Source: a virus
DNA length: 64,000 nt
Virus record (IMG/VR): IMGVR_UViG_3300020395_000002
Coordinates: 1 to 64,000 of that record
Strand: one strand, 5' to 3'
The translations under genes and the position numbers were made by a program. The notes under the pieces were generated by a model, which ran no database searches, was not told the origin of the DNA, and saw only the letters and a program-made list of their open reading frames with translations. The first letter of the stretch is position 1. Every line of letters begins with the position of its first letter. Shown here in pieces: positions 1 through 6,791 of this stretch.

Positions 1-708
1 GCCTATATGGGTAGACAGTGGGAACTATCATACCGTTTAGGTATGCGTCCTTGGATCTGTGTTGCATATTCTGCACCAGTTTCAGCAGCATTCGCTGTAT
101 TCTTAGTGTATCCTTTCGGTCAGGGATCTTTCTCAGACGGTATGCCTCTAGGTATCTCAGGTACATTTAACTTTATGTTTGTATTCCAAGCAGAGCACAA
201 CATTCTTATGCACCCCTTCCATATGGCAGGTGTAGCAGGTATGTTTGGAGGAGCACTCTTCTCAGCAATGCACGGATCACTTGTTACATCTTCTCTAATC
301 AGAGAGACAACAGGTTTAGATTCACAAAACTATGGTTATAAGTTTGGACAAGAAGAAGAGACATACAACATCGTTGCTGCCCACGGGTACTTCGGTCGTC
401 TTATCTTCCAGTATGCTTCATTCAACAACTCAAGAAGTCTTCACTTCTTCCTTGCATCATTCCCAGTTGTATGTGTATGGTTAACCTCAATGGGTATCTG
501 TACAATGGCATTCAACCTTAACGGTTTCAACTTCAACCAGTCTGTCGTAGACGCATCTGGTAAGGTTGTTCCTACTTGGGGTGACGTTCTTAACAGAGCA
601 AACCTAGGTATGGAAGTAATGCACGAGCGTAACGCTCACAACTTCCCACTTGACTTGGCTACTGCTGAAACATCAGAGGTTGCACTTATTGCTCCTTCTG
701 TTGGTTGA
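1..708 (+). CDS. psbA: Photosystem II D1 protein, 3' part (5' end outside window)
   Basis: The frame is open from base 1, so the gene is cut by the window edge, not broken. By alignment to D1 numbering the first residue is A125 and about 124 N-terminal residues are missing. Landmarks seen: Y161 (redox-active tyrosine), D170 (Mn ligand), E189-H190, H198 (P680 ligand), H215 and H272 (non-haem iron), S264 (QB site), and a C-terminal [14 protein letters not shown] segment carrying H332, E333, H337, D342 and A344. A 15-residue tail after A344 is the type removed by the host CtpA protease. Phage-encoded D1 is known to replace the rapidly turned-over host D1 and keep PSII working during infection. 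All visible cofactor ligands are intact, so the product should be functional. No intron or homing endonuclease is visible. A terminator follows directly. Confidence 0.98.
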   Translation, partial: AYMGRQWELSYRLGMRPWICVAYSAPVSAAFAVFLVYPFGQGSFSDGMPLGISGTFNFMFVFQAEHNILMHPFHMAGVAGMFGGALFSAMHGSLVTSSLIRETTGLDSQNYGYKFGQEEETYNIVAAHGYFGRLIFQYASFNNSRSLHFFLASFPVVCVWLTSMGICTMAFNLNGFNFNQSVVDASGKVVPTWGDVLNRANLGMEVMHERNAHNFPLDLATAETSEVALIAPSVG

Positions 709-732
709 TTTATCCAAATCATTTGTTATAAT
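706..732 (+). promoter_or_regulatory. AT-rich hairpin and sigma70-like -10 at the psbA stop
   Basis: TGATTT (706-711) and AAATCA (716-721) form a 6-bp hairpin with loop ATCC that begins on the psbA stop codon. A TATAAT hexamer (727-732) lies 16 nt after a TTGATT (705-710), a plausible -35/-10 pair. Its transcript would start inside or just before the terminator at 734. Either the match is fortuitous or it drives the gene at 762. Confidence 0.3.
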
Positions 733-733
733 A

Positions 734-761
734 AGGGGGTCTTTACAGACCCTCTTTTTTT
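734..761 (+). terminator. Rho-independent terminator after psbA
   Basis: A 9-bp stem (734-742 with 747-755, one G-U pair) and loop TTAC is followed by a run of T up to 761. It ends psbA transcripts. The T tract ends exactly at the ATG of the next gene (762), leaving that gene no room for a Shine-Dalgarno sequence. Confidence 0.9.
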
Positions 762-1259
762 ATGAACATTTTTGTCACTGATCCCGACCCTGTTGCTTCA
801 GCACAGTGTCTGCCTGACAAACACGTCGTCAAGATGCCATTAGAGACCTGTCAAATGCTTTCTATTGTTGCATCTCATCAATGGGGTCACGGTTACGGTG
901 ACCTACCTAAGAAAGATACTGGTTTCTACAGCACAGACAAGGGTGCGTTTCGCAATCATCCCTGTACTATCTGGGCACAGTGGAACTTTCGTTGGTTGAT
1001 TGAGCACGGTCTAGCATTGTGTGCTGAGTATACACATCGCTACAACAAGACTCATAGCTGTCAGTTTACTTTAGAATATGCTGACATTATATTTCCTTCC
1101 ATCGAATGCCCAACTCCCTTTGTACGAGCGATGCCTGACGAGTTTAAGAAGAATACTCGTATCGATACTATGACAGCATATAAACAATACATTGCATCTA
1201 AACCTTGGGTTGCAGATAACTATCTTCGTGACCCATCACGTAAACCTGCTTGGATCTAA
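762..1259 (+). CDS. Conserved phage protein of unknown function
   Basis: A 165-aa protein. The N-terminal half has a conserved-looking block (MNIFVTDPDPVASAQ, then DKHVVKMPLETCQML), a central Trp-rich part, a CAEYTHRYNKTH motif near residue 90, and a C-terminal DNYLRDPSRKPAW tail. I recognise this as a family common in T4-like and T7-like phages but cannot name a function; a nucleic-acid enzyme is only a guess. The ATG directly abuts the terminator T-run and has no Shine-Dalgarno sequence, so a later start or leaderless translation is possible. Its stop overlaps the purN start by one base (TAATG). Confidence 0.75.
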   Translation: MNIFVTDPDPVASAQCLPDKHVVKMPLETCQMLSIVASHQWGHGYGDLPKKDTGFYSTDKGAFRNHPCTIWAQWNFRWLIEHGLALCAEYTHRYNKTHSCQFTLEYADIIFPSIECPTPFVRAMPDEFKKNTRIDTMTAYKQYIASKPWVADNYLRDPSRKPAWI

Positions 1260-1882
1260 TGAGACTAGGAATTATGTGTTCTGGTAACGGAACCAACTTC
1301 GAGAACATCCTACGCACCTGCACAAGGGATGAAGTGGTATTGATGATCCACAACAAGGAAAATTGTGGAGCAGTAAAGAGAGCAGAAAAATTTGGAATCC
1401 CTCACTGTCACATCAGTCATAAGAGGGAAGATGATATGGTTAAGTTGTTTGAAGCGTGGAGAGTAGACCTGATTGTATTAGCAGGATATATGAGAGTGAT
1501 TAAAAATCCTGATGCTTTTACTGCTCCTATAATTAATGTACATCCATCACTACTACCAAAGTATAAAGGACTCCACGCAGTAGAACAAGCGTTAGCATCT
1601 GATGACACAGAGACAGGGTGTACTGTCCATTATGTCAATGAGGAACTAGATGGTGGAGAGATTATACTACAAGGCAGAGTTCCTATTGAACCTGATGACA
1701 CCCTAGATACTCTTACCACTAAGATACAAAGGCAAGAGTATGCTATACTACCCTCAGCAATTGAATTTGTAAAACGTGGAAAAATTAACGAAGGAGGAGA
1801 TAGGATACAAAACCACAGACAAACTAATGAAGATGTGGCTATTGAATCCTCACGATCATCACTTCTTATATCAGAGGGATGA
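1259..1882 (+). CDS. purN: Phosphoribosylglycinamide formyltransferase (GAR transformylase)
   Basis: Transfers formyl from 10-formyl-THF to GAR, the third step of de novo purine synthesis. The N-terminal SGNGTNF loop binds the GAR phosphate. The catalytic triad of the family is present as N93, H95 (NVHPSLLPKYKG) and D131 (ELDGGEI), with the same spacing as N106/H108/D144 of E. coli PurN. The start is the ATG at 1259, which overlaps the preceding stop; an in-frame GTG nine bases earlier only adds MDL. The enzyme fold should end near residue 174 (FVKRGK). The last ~33 residues are an unusual tail overlapping the next gene in another frame. It probably increases purine supply for phage DNA, as proposed for other cyanophage pur genes. 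Confidence 0.93.
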   Translation: MRLGIMCSGNGTNFENILRTCTRDEVVLMIHNKENCGAVKRAEKFGIPHCHISHKREDDMVKLFEAWRVDLIVLAGYMRVIKNPDAFTAPIINVHPSLLPKYKGLHAVEQALASDDTETGCTVHYVNEELDGGEIILQGRVPIEPDDTLDTLTTKIQRQEYAILPSAIEFVKRGKINEGGDRIQNHRQTNEDVAIESSRSSLLISEG

Positions 1883-2105
1883 TGGTTCTTTCTATGGGTT
1901 TACTCATATGAAAGGAGAAGATCCTGAAGAGTGGTTCTGGCAAGCACACGGTATACAACTTGAATTGTTTCCACCTGAACCACCTAAGAAGATTACATTC
2001 ACTCAAGAGCAACTTGATCGTGCTCCCCATCATAATATTCTAGAAAAATATTATGGTAAAGATTGGACACCTGTACCACAAGAAGGACTGGAGGATCATT
2101 TTTAA
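1827..2105 (+). CDS. Small hypothetical protein overlapping purN
   Basis: About 92 aa from the ATG at 1827. It is rich in aromatic residues and histidine (NPHDHHFLYQ, EEWFWQAHG) with a Pro-rich centre. I do not recognise it. The reading frame stays open back to a GTG at 1776, and a strong GGAGGA (1793-1798) lies inside, but no in-frame start sits at the right spacing from it. The start is therefore uncertain (1776 GTG, 1827 ATG or 1833 ATG). It overlaps the purN tail by at least 56 nt, which is long for this tightly packed genome. Its TAA abuts the next ATG at 2106. Confidence 0.65.
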   Translation: MKMWLLNPHDHHFLYQRDDGSFYGFTHMKGEDPEEWFWQAHGIQLELFPPEPPKKITFTQEQLDRAPHHNILEKYYGKDWTPVPQEGLEDHF

Positions 2106-2369
2106 ATGGTATTTCTTATTTCAATTATGTCATTTGCAAACTTTGTATTCTATCCATTAGTGATAGGATTCTTTGTTGCATTGATAATAGAACAGATCTT
2201 TAGAGCACAAGACAAAGCACCACAAGTACTTAGATCTATGGCAGTACGAAAGTATTTCTGGAGACAAGCGTGGTTGTTTAATATCATATGGTTTGTATGC
2301 TATGCCATATTATTATTTGTAATGAGACCAGGCCAGTCAGCAATGCCTGATCTAATTTGGCAAGGTTGA
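2106..2369 (+). CDS. Small membrane protein, two TM segments
   Basis: An 87-aa protein with two hydrophobic helices (about residues 4-27 and 57-74) joined by a basic loop (FRAQDKAPQVLRSMAVRKYFWR). This suggests an inner- or thylakoid-membrane hairpin with the loop in the cytoplasm. The start directly follows the previous stop. There is no homologue I can name. It sits in a run of small genes before the glutaredoxin. Confidence 0.65.
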   Translation: MVFLISIMSFANFVFYPLVIGFFVALIIEQIFRAQDKAPQVLRSMAVRKYFWRQAWLFNIIWFVCYAILLFVMRPGQSAMPDLIWQG

Positions 2370-2404
2370 TAACTTATGCTAATATGTTAGAAAGAGATCT
2401 ACCT

Positions 2405-2575
2405 ATGGACGAAAACCCATTCTGGGGTGAACCTACTCCCACTGATCTGTGGGATGATATGGATAAACTCAATGAACTATACGAAGAACTTGGATGGGAT
2501 CATATTGATTACCTAGAGTTTGCTATTGAAGGTAACCATATAACTATTAGAAATAAATCGAGGGAAGGCAGATGA
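2405..2575 (+). CDS. Small acidic hypothetical protein
   Basis: A 56-aa acidic protein starting MDENPFWGEPTPTDLWDDM. The frame is open from a TTG at 2357, but the ATG at 2405 is preferred because AGAAAGAGA lies about 9 nt upstream and the acidic, structured part begins there. It overlaps the glutaredoxin start by 4 nt (ATGA), which suggests translational coupling. Function unknown. Confidence 0.7.
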   Translation: MDENPFWGEPTPTDLWDDMDKLNELYEELGWDHIDYLEFAIEGNHITIRNKSREGR

Positions 2576-2808
2576 ACATCGTGTATACTATGACAGATTG
2601 TAAGTACTGCACCCTAGCTAAAGAACTGATGGCAAGAGCAAAGGTAGAGTATAAAGAGATCCTAGTTGACAGGGACATTACTAGGGAACAGGTCAAACTT
2701 GATCTCAACAAGGAGGTTGTCACATTTCCACAAGTAGTGTATAATGGTGACAACTTAGGAGGACTAGTAGAGACAGCACGACATTTTAAATCCATTGGGT
2801 TGGTCTAA
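2572..2808 (+). CDS. Glutaredoxin
   Basis: A 78-aa thioredoxin-fold protein. It has a CKYC redox site (C10, C13) after the first beta strand, a TFP motif with the expected cis-proline (T51-P53), and the glutathione-site segment DNLGGLVE. The length is typical of phage and cyanobacterial glutaredoxins. It probably supplies electrons to ribonucleotide reductase or repairs disulfides during infection. GAGGGAAGG lies just upstream within the previous gene. Its TAA stop is embedded in a CTAAATA late-promoter-like motif for the next gene. Confidence 0.92.
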   Translation: MNIVYTMTDCKYCTLAKELMARAKVEYKEILVDRDITREQVKLDLNKEVVTFPQVVYNGDNLGGLVETARHFKSIGLV

Positions 2809-2811
2809 ATA
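2805..2811 (+). promoter_or_regulatory. Late-promoter-like CTAAATA
   Basis: CTAAATA, similar to the T4 late promoter TATAAATA, ends 23 nt before the ATG at 2835 and contains the stop codon of the glutaredoxin gene. Support is its recurrence at the same distance before other genes here. Confidence 0.55.
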
Positions 2812-2834
2812 GAAACGAATTGAGGATTATAATT

Positions 2835-3059
2835 ATGCCTGAGATGCTTTATTTCAGTGCTGTTACCAGTCTAATTTTCTTTATTCTAGGAGGTATCATT
2901 GGATGGATAGGAAACGATGTTGTATACGCTACTACTACAAAGGAAGAACCACCTGCTAGTTATGACCACCCAGAAATGTATGATGCTAATGGCAATGCCT
3001 ATTCTGGAGACCTTCTACACGTTCGCTTCCACGAACAAGAGGTAGAAGATGAGGACTAA
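2835..3059 (+). CDS. Small single-pass membrane protein
   Basis: A 74-aa protein with an N-terminal hydrophobic helix (about residues 5-26, ending GGIIGWIG) and an acidic soluble tail ending EQEVEDED. The ATG at 2835 is chosen over the upstream TTG at 2820 because GAGGAT lies 7 nt before it and a late-promoter-like motif lies 23 nt before it. Function unknown. Confidence 0.7.
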   Translation: MPEMLYFSAVTSLIFFILGGIIGWIGNDVVYATTTKEEPPASYDHPEMYDANGNAYSGDLLHVRFHEQEVEDED

Positions 3060-3062
3060 ATA
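3056..3062 (+). promoter_or_regulatory. Late-promoter-like CTAAATA
   Basis: CTAAATA spans the stop codon of the preceding gene and ends 17 nt before the ATG at 3080. Confidence 0.5.
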
Positions 3063-3079
3063 CTAAAAACCTGATTATT

Positions 3080-3631
3080 ATGGCTGAATCATTATTAATT
3101 TCTGAAGTGCTGCAAAAGGTTAGCAATGCCAAGACTAAGGCAGCAAAGATTAATCTTTTACGGGAGCATAATAGTAATGCTCTCAGGAAAGTTTTGATTA
3201 TGAACTTCGATCCTAGTATCGAATCTGCTTTGCCCGAAGGTGCTGTACCATATAAACCTAATGAAGCACCTCCAGGAACAGAGCATTCTCAACTCAGCAC
3301 AGAACATAGAATTCTTCACTACTTTGTGAAGGGTGGTGCTGATGATCTCTCTAGTCTTAAGAGAGAAACAATGTTCGTAGGTCTTCTAGAAGGGTTACAC
3401 GAATCTGAGGCAGAGGTAGTCTGTCTAGTTAAAGACAAGAATCTTAAGAAGAAGTACAGGATTACTGAGAATGTAATCAAGGAGGCATTCCCTCAAATAA
3501 AATGGGGTAATAGAACTACACCACCTAAACCACAAGGTAAAGGATGGTCATCACCAGGCGAGAGAGCAACACAGGGAGTACCACTTCCTTCTATGGCTGT
3601 CAATCCTAATGAGACATCCTACGGAGGTTAA
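3080..3631 (+). CDS. Conserved cyanophage protein, DUF6433-like
   Basis: A 183-aa protein. The N-terminal helical part (VLQKVSNAKTKAAKINLLRE, then NALRKVLIMNFDPSIESALPEG) matches my recollection of the DUF6433 family found in nearly all T4-like cyanophages. The C-terminal ~40 residues are Pro/Gly rich and probably disordered. The function of the family is unknown to me. Context does not help: it follows small membrane genes and precedes a structured non-coding stretch. Confidence 0.75.
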   Translation: MAESLLISEVLQKVSNAKTKAAKINLLREHNSNALRKVLIMNFDPSIESALPEGAVPYKPNEAPPGTEHSQLSTEHRILHYFVKGGADDLSSLKRETMFVGLLEGLHESEAEVVCLVKDKNLKKKYRITENVIKEAFPQIKWGNRTTPPKPQGKGWSSPGERATQGVPLPSMAVNPNETSYGG

Positions 3632-3667
3632 GACTTCCTTAAATTGTATCAGTCGATACAAAACTAC

Positions 3668-3696
3668 TTGACTATATAATATAACTGTGTTATTAT
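3668..3696 (+). promoter_or_regulatory. Sigma70-type promoter
   Basis: TTGACT (3668-3673) and TATTAT (3691-3696) are separated by 17 nt, near-consensus for host sigma70. A transcript would begin near 3703 and carry the structured leader 3711-3763 into the small gene at 3764. This makes it a candidate for host-polymerase (early) expression. Confidence 0.65.
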
Positions 3697-3710
3697 TAAC
3701 ACAATCGTTC

Positions 3711-3763
3711 AACCCAAAAGGGTCGCAAGTAAGCCGACACGGAACGGATACGTTCATCCCAGT
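3711..3763 (+). promoter_or_regulatory. Structured leader with GCAA...GCCGAC...GGAACGG motif
   Basis: An ACCC-AAAA-GGGT hairpin (about 3712-3724) is followed by CGCAAGTAAGCCGACACGGA and a CGTTCATCCCAGT run up to the ATG at 3764. The core GCAA..GCCGAC..GGAACGG recurs at about 3911-3935. It is the only G+C-rich non-coding stretch here. There is no purine-rich Shine-Dalgarno directly before the ATG. Possibly an RNA control element; this is inference. Confidence 0.4.
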
Positions 3764-3925
3764 ATGTTTCATCTAGCAGTTATTGCATCTACCTTCTCTT
3801 GTATGGACGCTCAACTTCTTATCGATAAGATGTATGAGTTTAATATAGAGGATGAGACACGAGCAGAAATGATTCTGGTTGTGATAGAAGAAACACCTGA
3901 ATGCTGGGACGCAAATGCCGACTGA
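3764..3925 (+). CDS. Small conserved-looking protein (53 aa)
   Basis: Translates to a 53-aa acidic protein beginning MFHLAVIASTFSCMDAQLLI and ending EETPECWDANAD. It reads as an alpha-helical small protein, and I believe it is conserved in cyanophages next to the DUF4278-like gene. The promoter (3668-3696) and structured leader precede it. The last codons overlap the second copy of the GCAA..GCCGAC..GGAACGG motif. Function unknown. Confidence 0.7.
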   Translation: MFHLAVIASTFSCMDAQLLIDKMYEFNIEDETRAEMILVVIEETPECWDANAD

Positions 3926-3966
3926 AGGAACGGGGATTAAACCACCCTACTTTCAGGAGAAAGCAA

Positions 3967-4110
3967 ATGACAACAGTCACTTATCGTGGAATCAAGTACG
4001 ATTCTGAAGAGTACAACGCAAGAGTGCTTGCAGAAGCATCAAAGCGTAACAGACACGATCTAATGTATCGTGGACTCAAGGTTAACAGCAAGGCAAAACC
4101 TTGTAGCTAA
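3967..4110 (+). CDS. Small DUF4278-like protein
   Basis: A 47-aa protein with two copies of the YRG motif: VTYRGIKYD at the N terminus and LMYRGLKVN at the C terminus. This is the hallmark of the cyanobacterial DUF4278 family. The ATG at 3967 is set by AGGAG (3955-3959), 7 nt upstream; an upstream in-frame start at 3901 would read through the leader. It is followed by a strong terminator. Family function is unknown. Confidence 0.75.
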   Translation: MTTVTYRGIKYDSEEYNARVLAEASKRNRHDLMYRGLKVNSKAKPCS

Positions 4111-4118
4111 CACCAAAG

Positions 4119-4144
4119 AGACCCCTAAATAGGGGTCTTTTTTT
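4119..4144 (+). terminator. Rho-independent terminator
   Basis: AGACCCCT (4119-4126), loop AAAT, AGGGGTCT (4131-4138), then a run of T to 4144. Together with the promoter at 3668 it bounds a ~440-nt transcription unit. The loop and its flanks spell CTAAATA, the late-promoter-like motif. Confidence 0.92.
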
Positions 4145-4173
4145 ATGGCCTACATAATTAAAGTGGGAACTAA

Positions 4174-4344
4174 ATGGACAAGGCAAAACTTAAAACAGTA
4201 GTAAAGGACTTGAAATCTTTATTAACTGTGCTAGAATCAGAAGTGTATTCTGATGTGGATGCTTATACAGCTAACCAACCTAGGAATACATTAATAAAAT
4301 CTACATACCTAAATCTCCAAGATGATGACGGCTACACTGACTGA
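4174..4344 (+). CDS. Small hypothetical protein (56 aa)
   Basis: The ORF starts MDKAKLKTVVKDLKSLLTVL and ends DDDGYTD. It has a Lys/Leu-rich amphipathic N-terminal helix and an acidic tail. It begins 30 nt after the terminator and overlaps the next start by 23 nt. No function recognised. A CTAAATA in the terminator loop is the nearest promoter-like motif. Confidence 0.6.
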   Translation: MDKAKLKTVVKDLKSLLTVLESEVYSDVDAYTANQPRNTLIKSTYLNLQDDDGYTD

Positions 4345-4543
4345 TGAACAACTAGTATTGAGACAGCAAGTACTTGTGAAACTTCTTCATTCATTTGGTA
4401 CCACTTGCACATCCAAAGCAATCTATGATTGTGCGGATGAGTGGATAGCAAAGGGACATAAGATCACCAATGGTGTTGTTCCGTACTTTAGAGCGTACTA
4501 TGAAGGACAAGAAAGCAGCAAAGTTAATTATCAAAAGGAGTAA
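4322..4543 (+). CDS. Hypothetical protein (73 aa)
   Basis: A mostly helical 73-aa protein with KLLHSFGTTCTSKAIYDCAD near the middle. Start at 4322 or the adjacent ATG at 4325. It overlaps both neighbours, as is usual in this part of the window. I do not recognise it. Confidence 0.6.
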   Translation: MMTATLTDEQLVLRQQVLVKLLHSFGTTCTSKAIYDCADEWIAKGHKITNGVVPYFRAYYEGQESSKVNYQKE

Positions 4544-4661
4544 AGAACATCCAGGATGGTATACAGAACAAGAAGTATACTATGCTAAAATGATTAAGAA
4601 AAGAATCAAAGCAAACAAACTTCGTAATGTAAAAGATGAGAGTGGAAGCGGAACTAGTTGA
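4500..4661 (+). CDS. Small basic hypothetical protein (53 aa)
   Basis: From the ATG at 4500: MKDKKAAKLIIKRSKEHPGW then YTEQEVYYAKMIKKRIKANK. A Lys-rich small helical protein. The phrase HPGWYTEQE resembles KPWLYTTEE in the small gene at 6621, so the two may be distant relatives flanking the oxygenase cassette. The ATG at 4500 is preferred over 4470 because the Lys-rich domain starts there. Function unknown. Confidence 0.6.
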   Translation: MKDKKAAKLIIKRSKEHPGWYTEQEVYYAKMIKKRIKANKLRNVKDESGSGTS

Positions 4662-5304
4662 ACCTATCTTTCCTTTGCCATTAGCATACTATAAGTATCC
4701 TGATGACAAACATAAGGAACTGTTAGACGCAACTCGACAAGCAATTAAAAAGGTGCAACCTGGCTTTGCAGAAGGTAAGGCAGGTGCGTTAACGCATTTT
4801 TATCAGCATCAAAAAGAACATTTGTTATACGATAATGAAGATGAAATCTTCCAGCACTTTCACGACTGGTTGGAGGAATGTTATGCTGACTATGTGACTA
4901 ACGTACAAGGTTGGAAGATGACAGATAAAACATTCATCACCGACTGTTGGGTTAACGTTACTAAGGAGGGTGGTAATCAGGTACTACATTCACACGCTAA
5001 TGCATTTGTGTCTGGTACATACTATCTGCGTATGGAAGATGGTTCTGGACAGATAATGTATATCAATCCTTGTGCAATGGCTAACAGACCTTACTTTGGA
5101 TTTGATAACTGTAAAGCTACACCTTACAATGAGGCACAACACTTTGGTAACTGTCAAGAACAGTATCTTATTTTGTGGCCAAGTAATCTATCTCATATGA
5201 CCACACCTACTGAGAAAAATGCCACTAGAGTTTCTATCTCTATGAACTTTATGCCACAGGAATTCCTAGCTGGTGCTTATAATTTTAAGGTGACTAAGAA
5301 GTGA
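4636..5304 (+). CDS. Putative 2OG-Fe(II) oxygenase, cassette copy 1
   Basis: A 222-aa protein of the TIGR02466 / 2OG-FeII_Oxy_5 type. It has DCWVNV before an LHSHANAFVSGTYY block (H118, H120), then LILWPSNLSHMTTP (H187) and TRVSISMNF (R198). These supply the likely metal-binding histidines and the 2-oxoglutarate-binding arginine of the double-stranded beta helix. First of three adjacent paralogues. The substrate is unknown; protein or small-molecule hydroxylation is typical of the superfamily. It overlaps the previous gene by 26 nt and the next by 4 nt. Confidence 0.85.
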   Translation: MRVEAELVEPIFPLPLAYYKYPDDKHKELLDATRQAIKKVQPGFAEGKAGALTHFYQHQKEHLLYDNEDEIFQHFHDWLEECYADYVTNVQGWKMTDKTFITDCWVNVTKEGGNQVLHSHANAFVSGTYYLRMEDGSGQIMYINPCAMANRPYFGFDNCKATPYNEAQHFGNCQEQYLILWPSNLSHMTTPTEKNATRVSISMNFMPQEFLAGAYNFKVTKK

Positions 5305-5975
5305 GAATATCACCTAATAGAATTGACTTACGTAGTATGTTTGCTACACCTCTTGGCACATATAAAATGCCAGAGGATAAGCACGAAGAATTTAAGGTTG
5401 CTGTACGTGAATCAATAAAAAAATCTGACGTAAGAATTAATGATGCAGCACCATCTTTAAAACATTATTATCAGAAGAGTGCAGAGCATTTACTGTATGA
5501 TAATGATGAACCTATCTTTAAATATTTTCATAGGTGGTTGGAAGAATGTTATTGTGATTTTGTTATAGATGTACAAGGATATAATAGTTCACAAGATGTG
5601 TTTGTTACTGACTGTTGGGTTAACGTAGCAGCAGAGGGTGGTCATCAAGTGATGCACGCTCACGCTAACTCTTTGGTATCTGGTACGTACTACGTACATA
5701 TGGAAGGGCAGTGTGGTGATGTGGTGTTCTGTAACCCTTCAAATTCTGCTAACAAACCTTACCTACAACATATGATACTAAAGGACTCACCGTTTAGTGC
5801 TTCACAAGAGATAGGTAATGCAAGAGAAGGACATCTTATATTATGGCCAGGTCATTTAAACCATTACACCTTGCCAACTGGAGCAAATTCTGCTAGAGTA
5901 TCAGTCTCAATGAATTTTATGCCACAGGTACTTACGTATGGTGGATACAATTATAGGTTAACTAAGGATGAGTAG
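5301..5975 (+). CDS. Putative 2OG-Fe(II) oxygenase, cassette copy 2
   Basis: A 224-aa paralogue of the preceding gene, sharing AEHLLYDNDEPIFKYFHRWL, TDCWVNVAAEGGHQVMHAHA, NSLVSGTYYV, LILWPGHLNHYTLP and RVSVSMNFMPQ. Metal-ligand histidines (HAHAN, then LNH) and the Arg of ARVSVS are kept, so this is not a decayed copy. It starts with GTG at 5301, overlapping the previous stop (GTGA). It is the copy most similar to copy 1, consistent with local duplication followed by divergence. Confidence 0.85.
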   Translation: MRISPNRIDLRSMFATPLGTYKMPEDKHEEFKVAVRESIKKSDVRINDAAPSLKHYYQKSAEHLLYDNDEPIFKYFHRWLEECYCDFVIDVQGYNSSQDVFVTDCWVNVAAEGGHQVMHAHANSLVSGTYYVHMEGQCGDVVFCNPSNSANKPYLQHMILKDSPFSASQEIGNAREGHLILWPGHLNHYTLPTGANSARVSVSMNFMPQVLTYGGYNYRLTKDE

Positions 5976-6624
5976 AGAAAGAGTCATTGAAATGTTTCCT
6001 AAAGCATTAGGTGTTTATCGTTGGGATAATACTGATGGACATAAGCAACTTAAGGAGGCGGTGAGAGAAAAGATGAAGACCAAGGAGATCGATGGTTCTC
6101 CTGTGTCTAAAGATATATTTCACTTCTGGAATAAGAGTGGAGAGAATTTTCTAGATGAAGATGCACCTATCATCAAGGACTTTGAAAAGTTTTTGGGTGA
6201 GAGTTACCTAGATTTTATGAAGGATGTTAATAAGTGGGATGTGGTTGATGAGTATATTATTACTGACTGTTGGGTTAATGTTACACGTCAGGGAGGGTGG
6301 CAGTATAAGCACAGTCACGCTAACTGTGTTATCTCAGGCACTTACTACTTAAATTTTCCTGTTGGTGCTACTGGTATTACGTTCCACGCACAGACAAAGG
6401 AGAAGAGTGACCCGTACCTAGCATTAAATCCCAAAGACATATGTCAGTTTAACAGTGAGTCCTTGACTATGATGCCAGAGGAGGGTATACTCTTCCTATG
6501 GCCAAGTCAACTTACACACGAGTGTAAGATCCTGACCACTAACGTACGTAGGGTATCGATTTCTATGAACTTTGTACCTGCTGAGTTAGACACTGGCATT
6601 TATCGTTTACGTTTATCACGATGA
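5968..6624 (+). CDS. Putative 2OG-Fe(II) oxygenase, cassette copy 3
   Basis: A 218-aa paralogue of the previous two but more divergent. It shares FLDEDAPIIKDFEKFLGESY, TDCWVNVTRQGGWQYKHSHA, NCVISGTYYL, LFLWPSQLTHECKI and RRVSISMNF. HSHAN, the distal His in LTH and the Arg are present. Overlaps copy 2 by 8 nt and the next small gene by 4 nt. The three copies are read as one translationally coupled unit. Confidence 0.85.
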   Translation: MSRERVIEMFPKALGVYRWDNTDGHKQLKEAVREKMKTKEIDGSPVSKDIFHFWNKSGENFLDEDAPIIKDFEKFLGESYLDFMKDVNKWDVVDEYIITDCWVNVTRQGGWQYKHSHANCVISGTYYLNFPVGATGITFHAQTKEKSDPYLALNPKDICQFNSESLTMMPEEGILFLWPSQLTHECKILTTNVRRVSISMNFVPAELDTGIYRLRLSR

Positions 6625-6791
6625 AAGTATCAAGAATGATCCGAAAGGCTCTTGAAAAACCTTGGTTATATACCACTGAGGAAATGGACAAGATGAATAT
6701 GTCTCTCAAAGAAATTGAAAGAGACAGAGAAATGGATGTCTGGATCCGTCGTACTAAGCAAGGATTCTATAACAAACCGAAACCAGAATGA
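6621..6791 (+). CDS. Small basic hypothetical protein (56 aa)
   Basis: Starts MKVSRMIRKALEKPWLYTTE and ends QGFYNKPKPE. Overlaps the previous stop (ATGA) and the thyX start by 4 nt, so it is a coupled gene, not a spacer. Resembles the small protein at 4500 around W-YT-EE. Unknown function. Confidence 0.65.
   Translation: MKVSRMIRKALEKPWLYTTEEMDKMNMSLKEIERDREMDVWIRRTKQGFYNKPKPE

Noticed and set aside
1-708. psbA as a broken gene or interrupted by an intron/homing endonuclease
   Set aside because: The frame is open to the window edge and all conserved D1 residues follow in order; only the window cuts it.
2820-2834. TTG start for the membrane protein at 2835
   Set aside because: A GAGGAT at good spacing favours the ATG at 2835, and the extra residues lie inside the leader.
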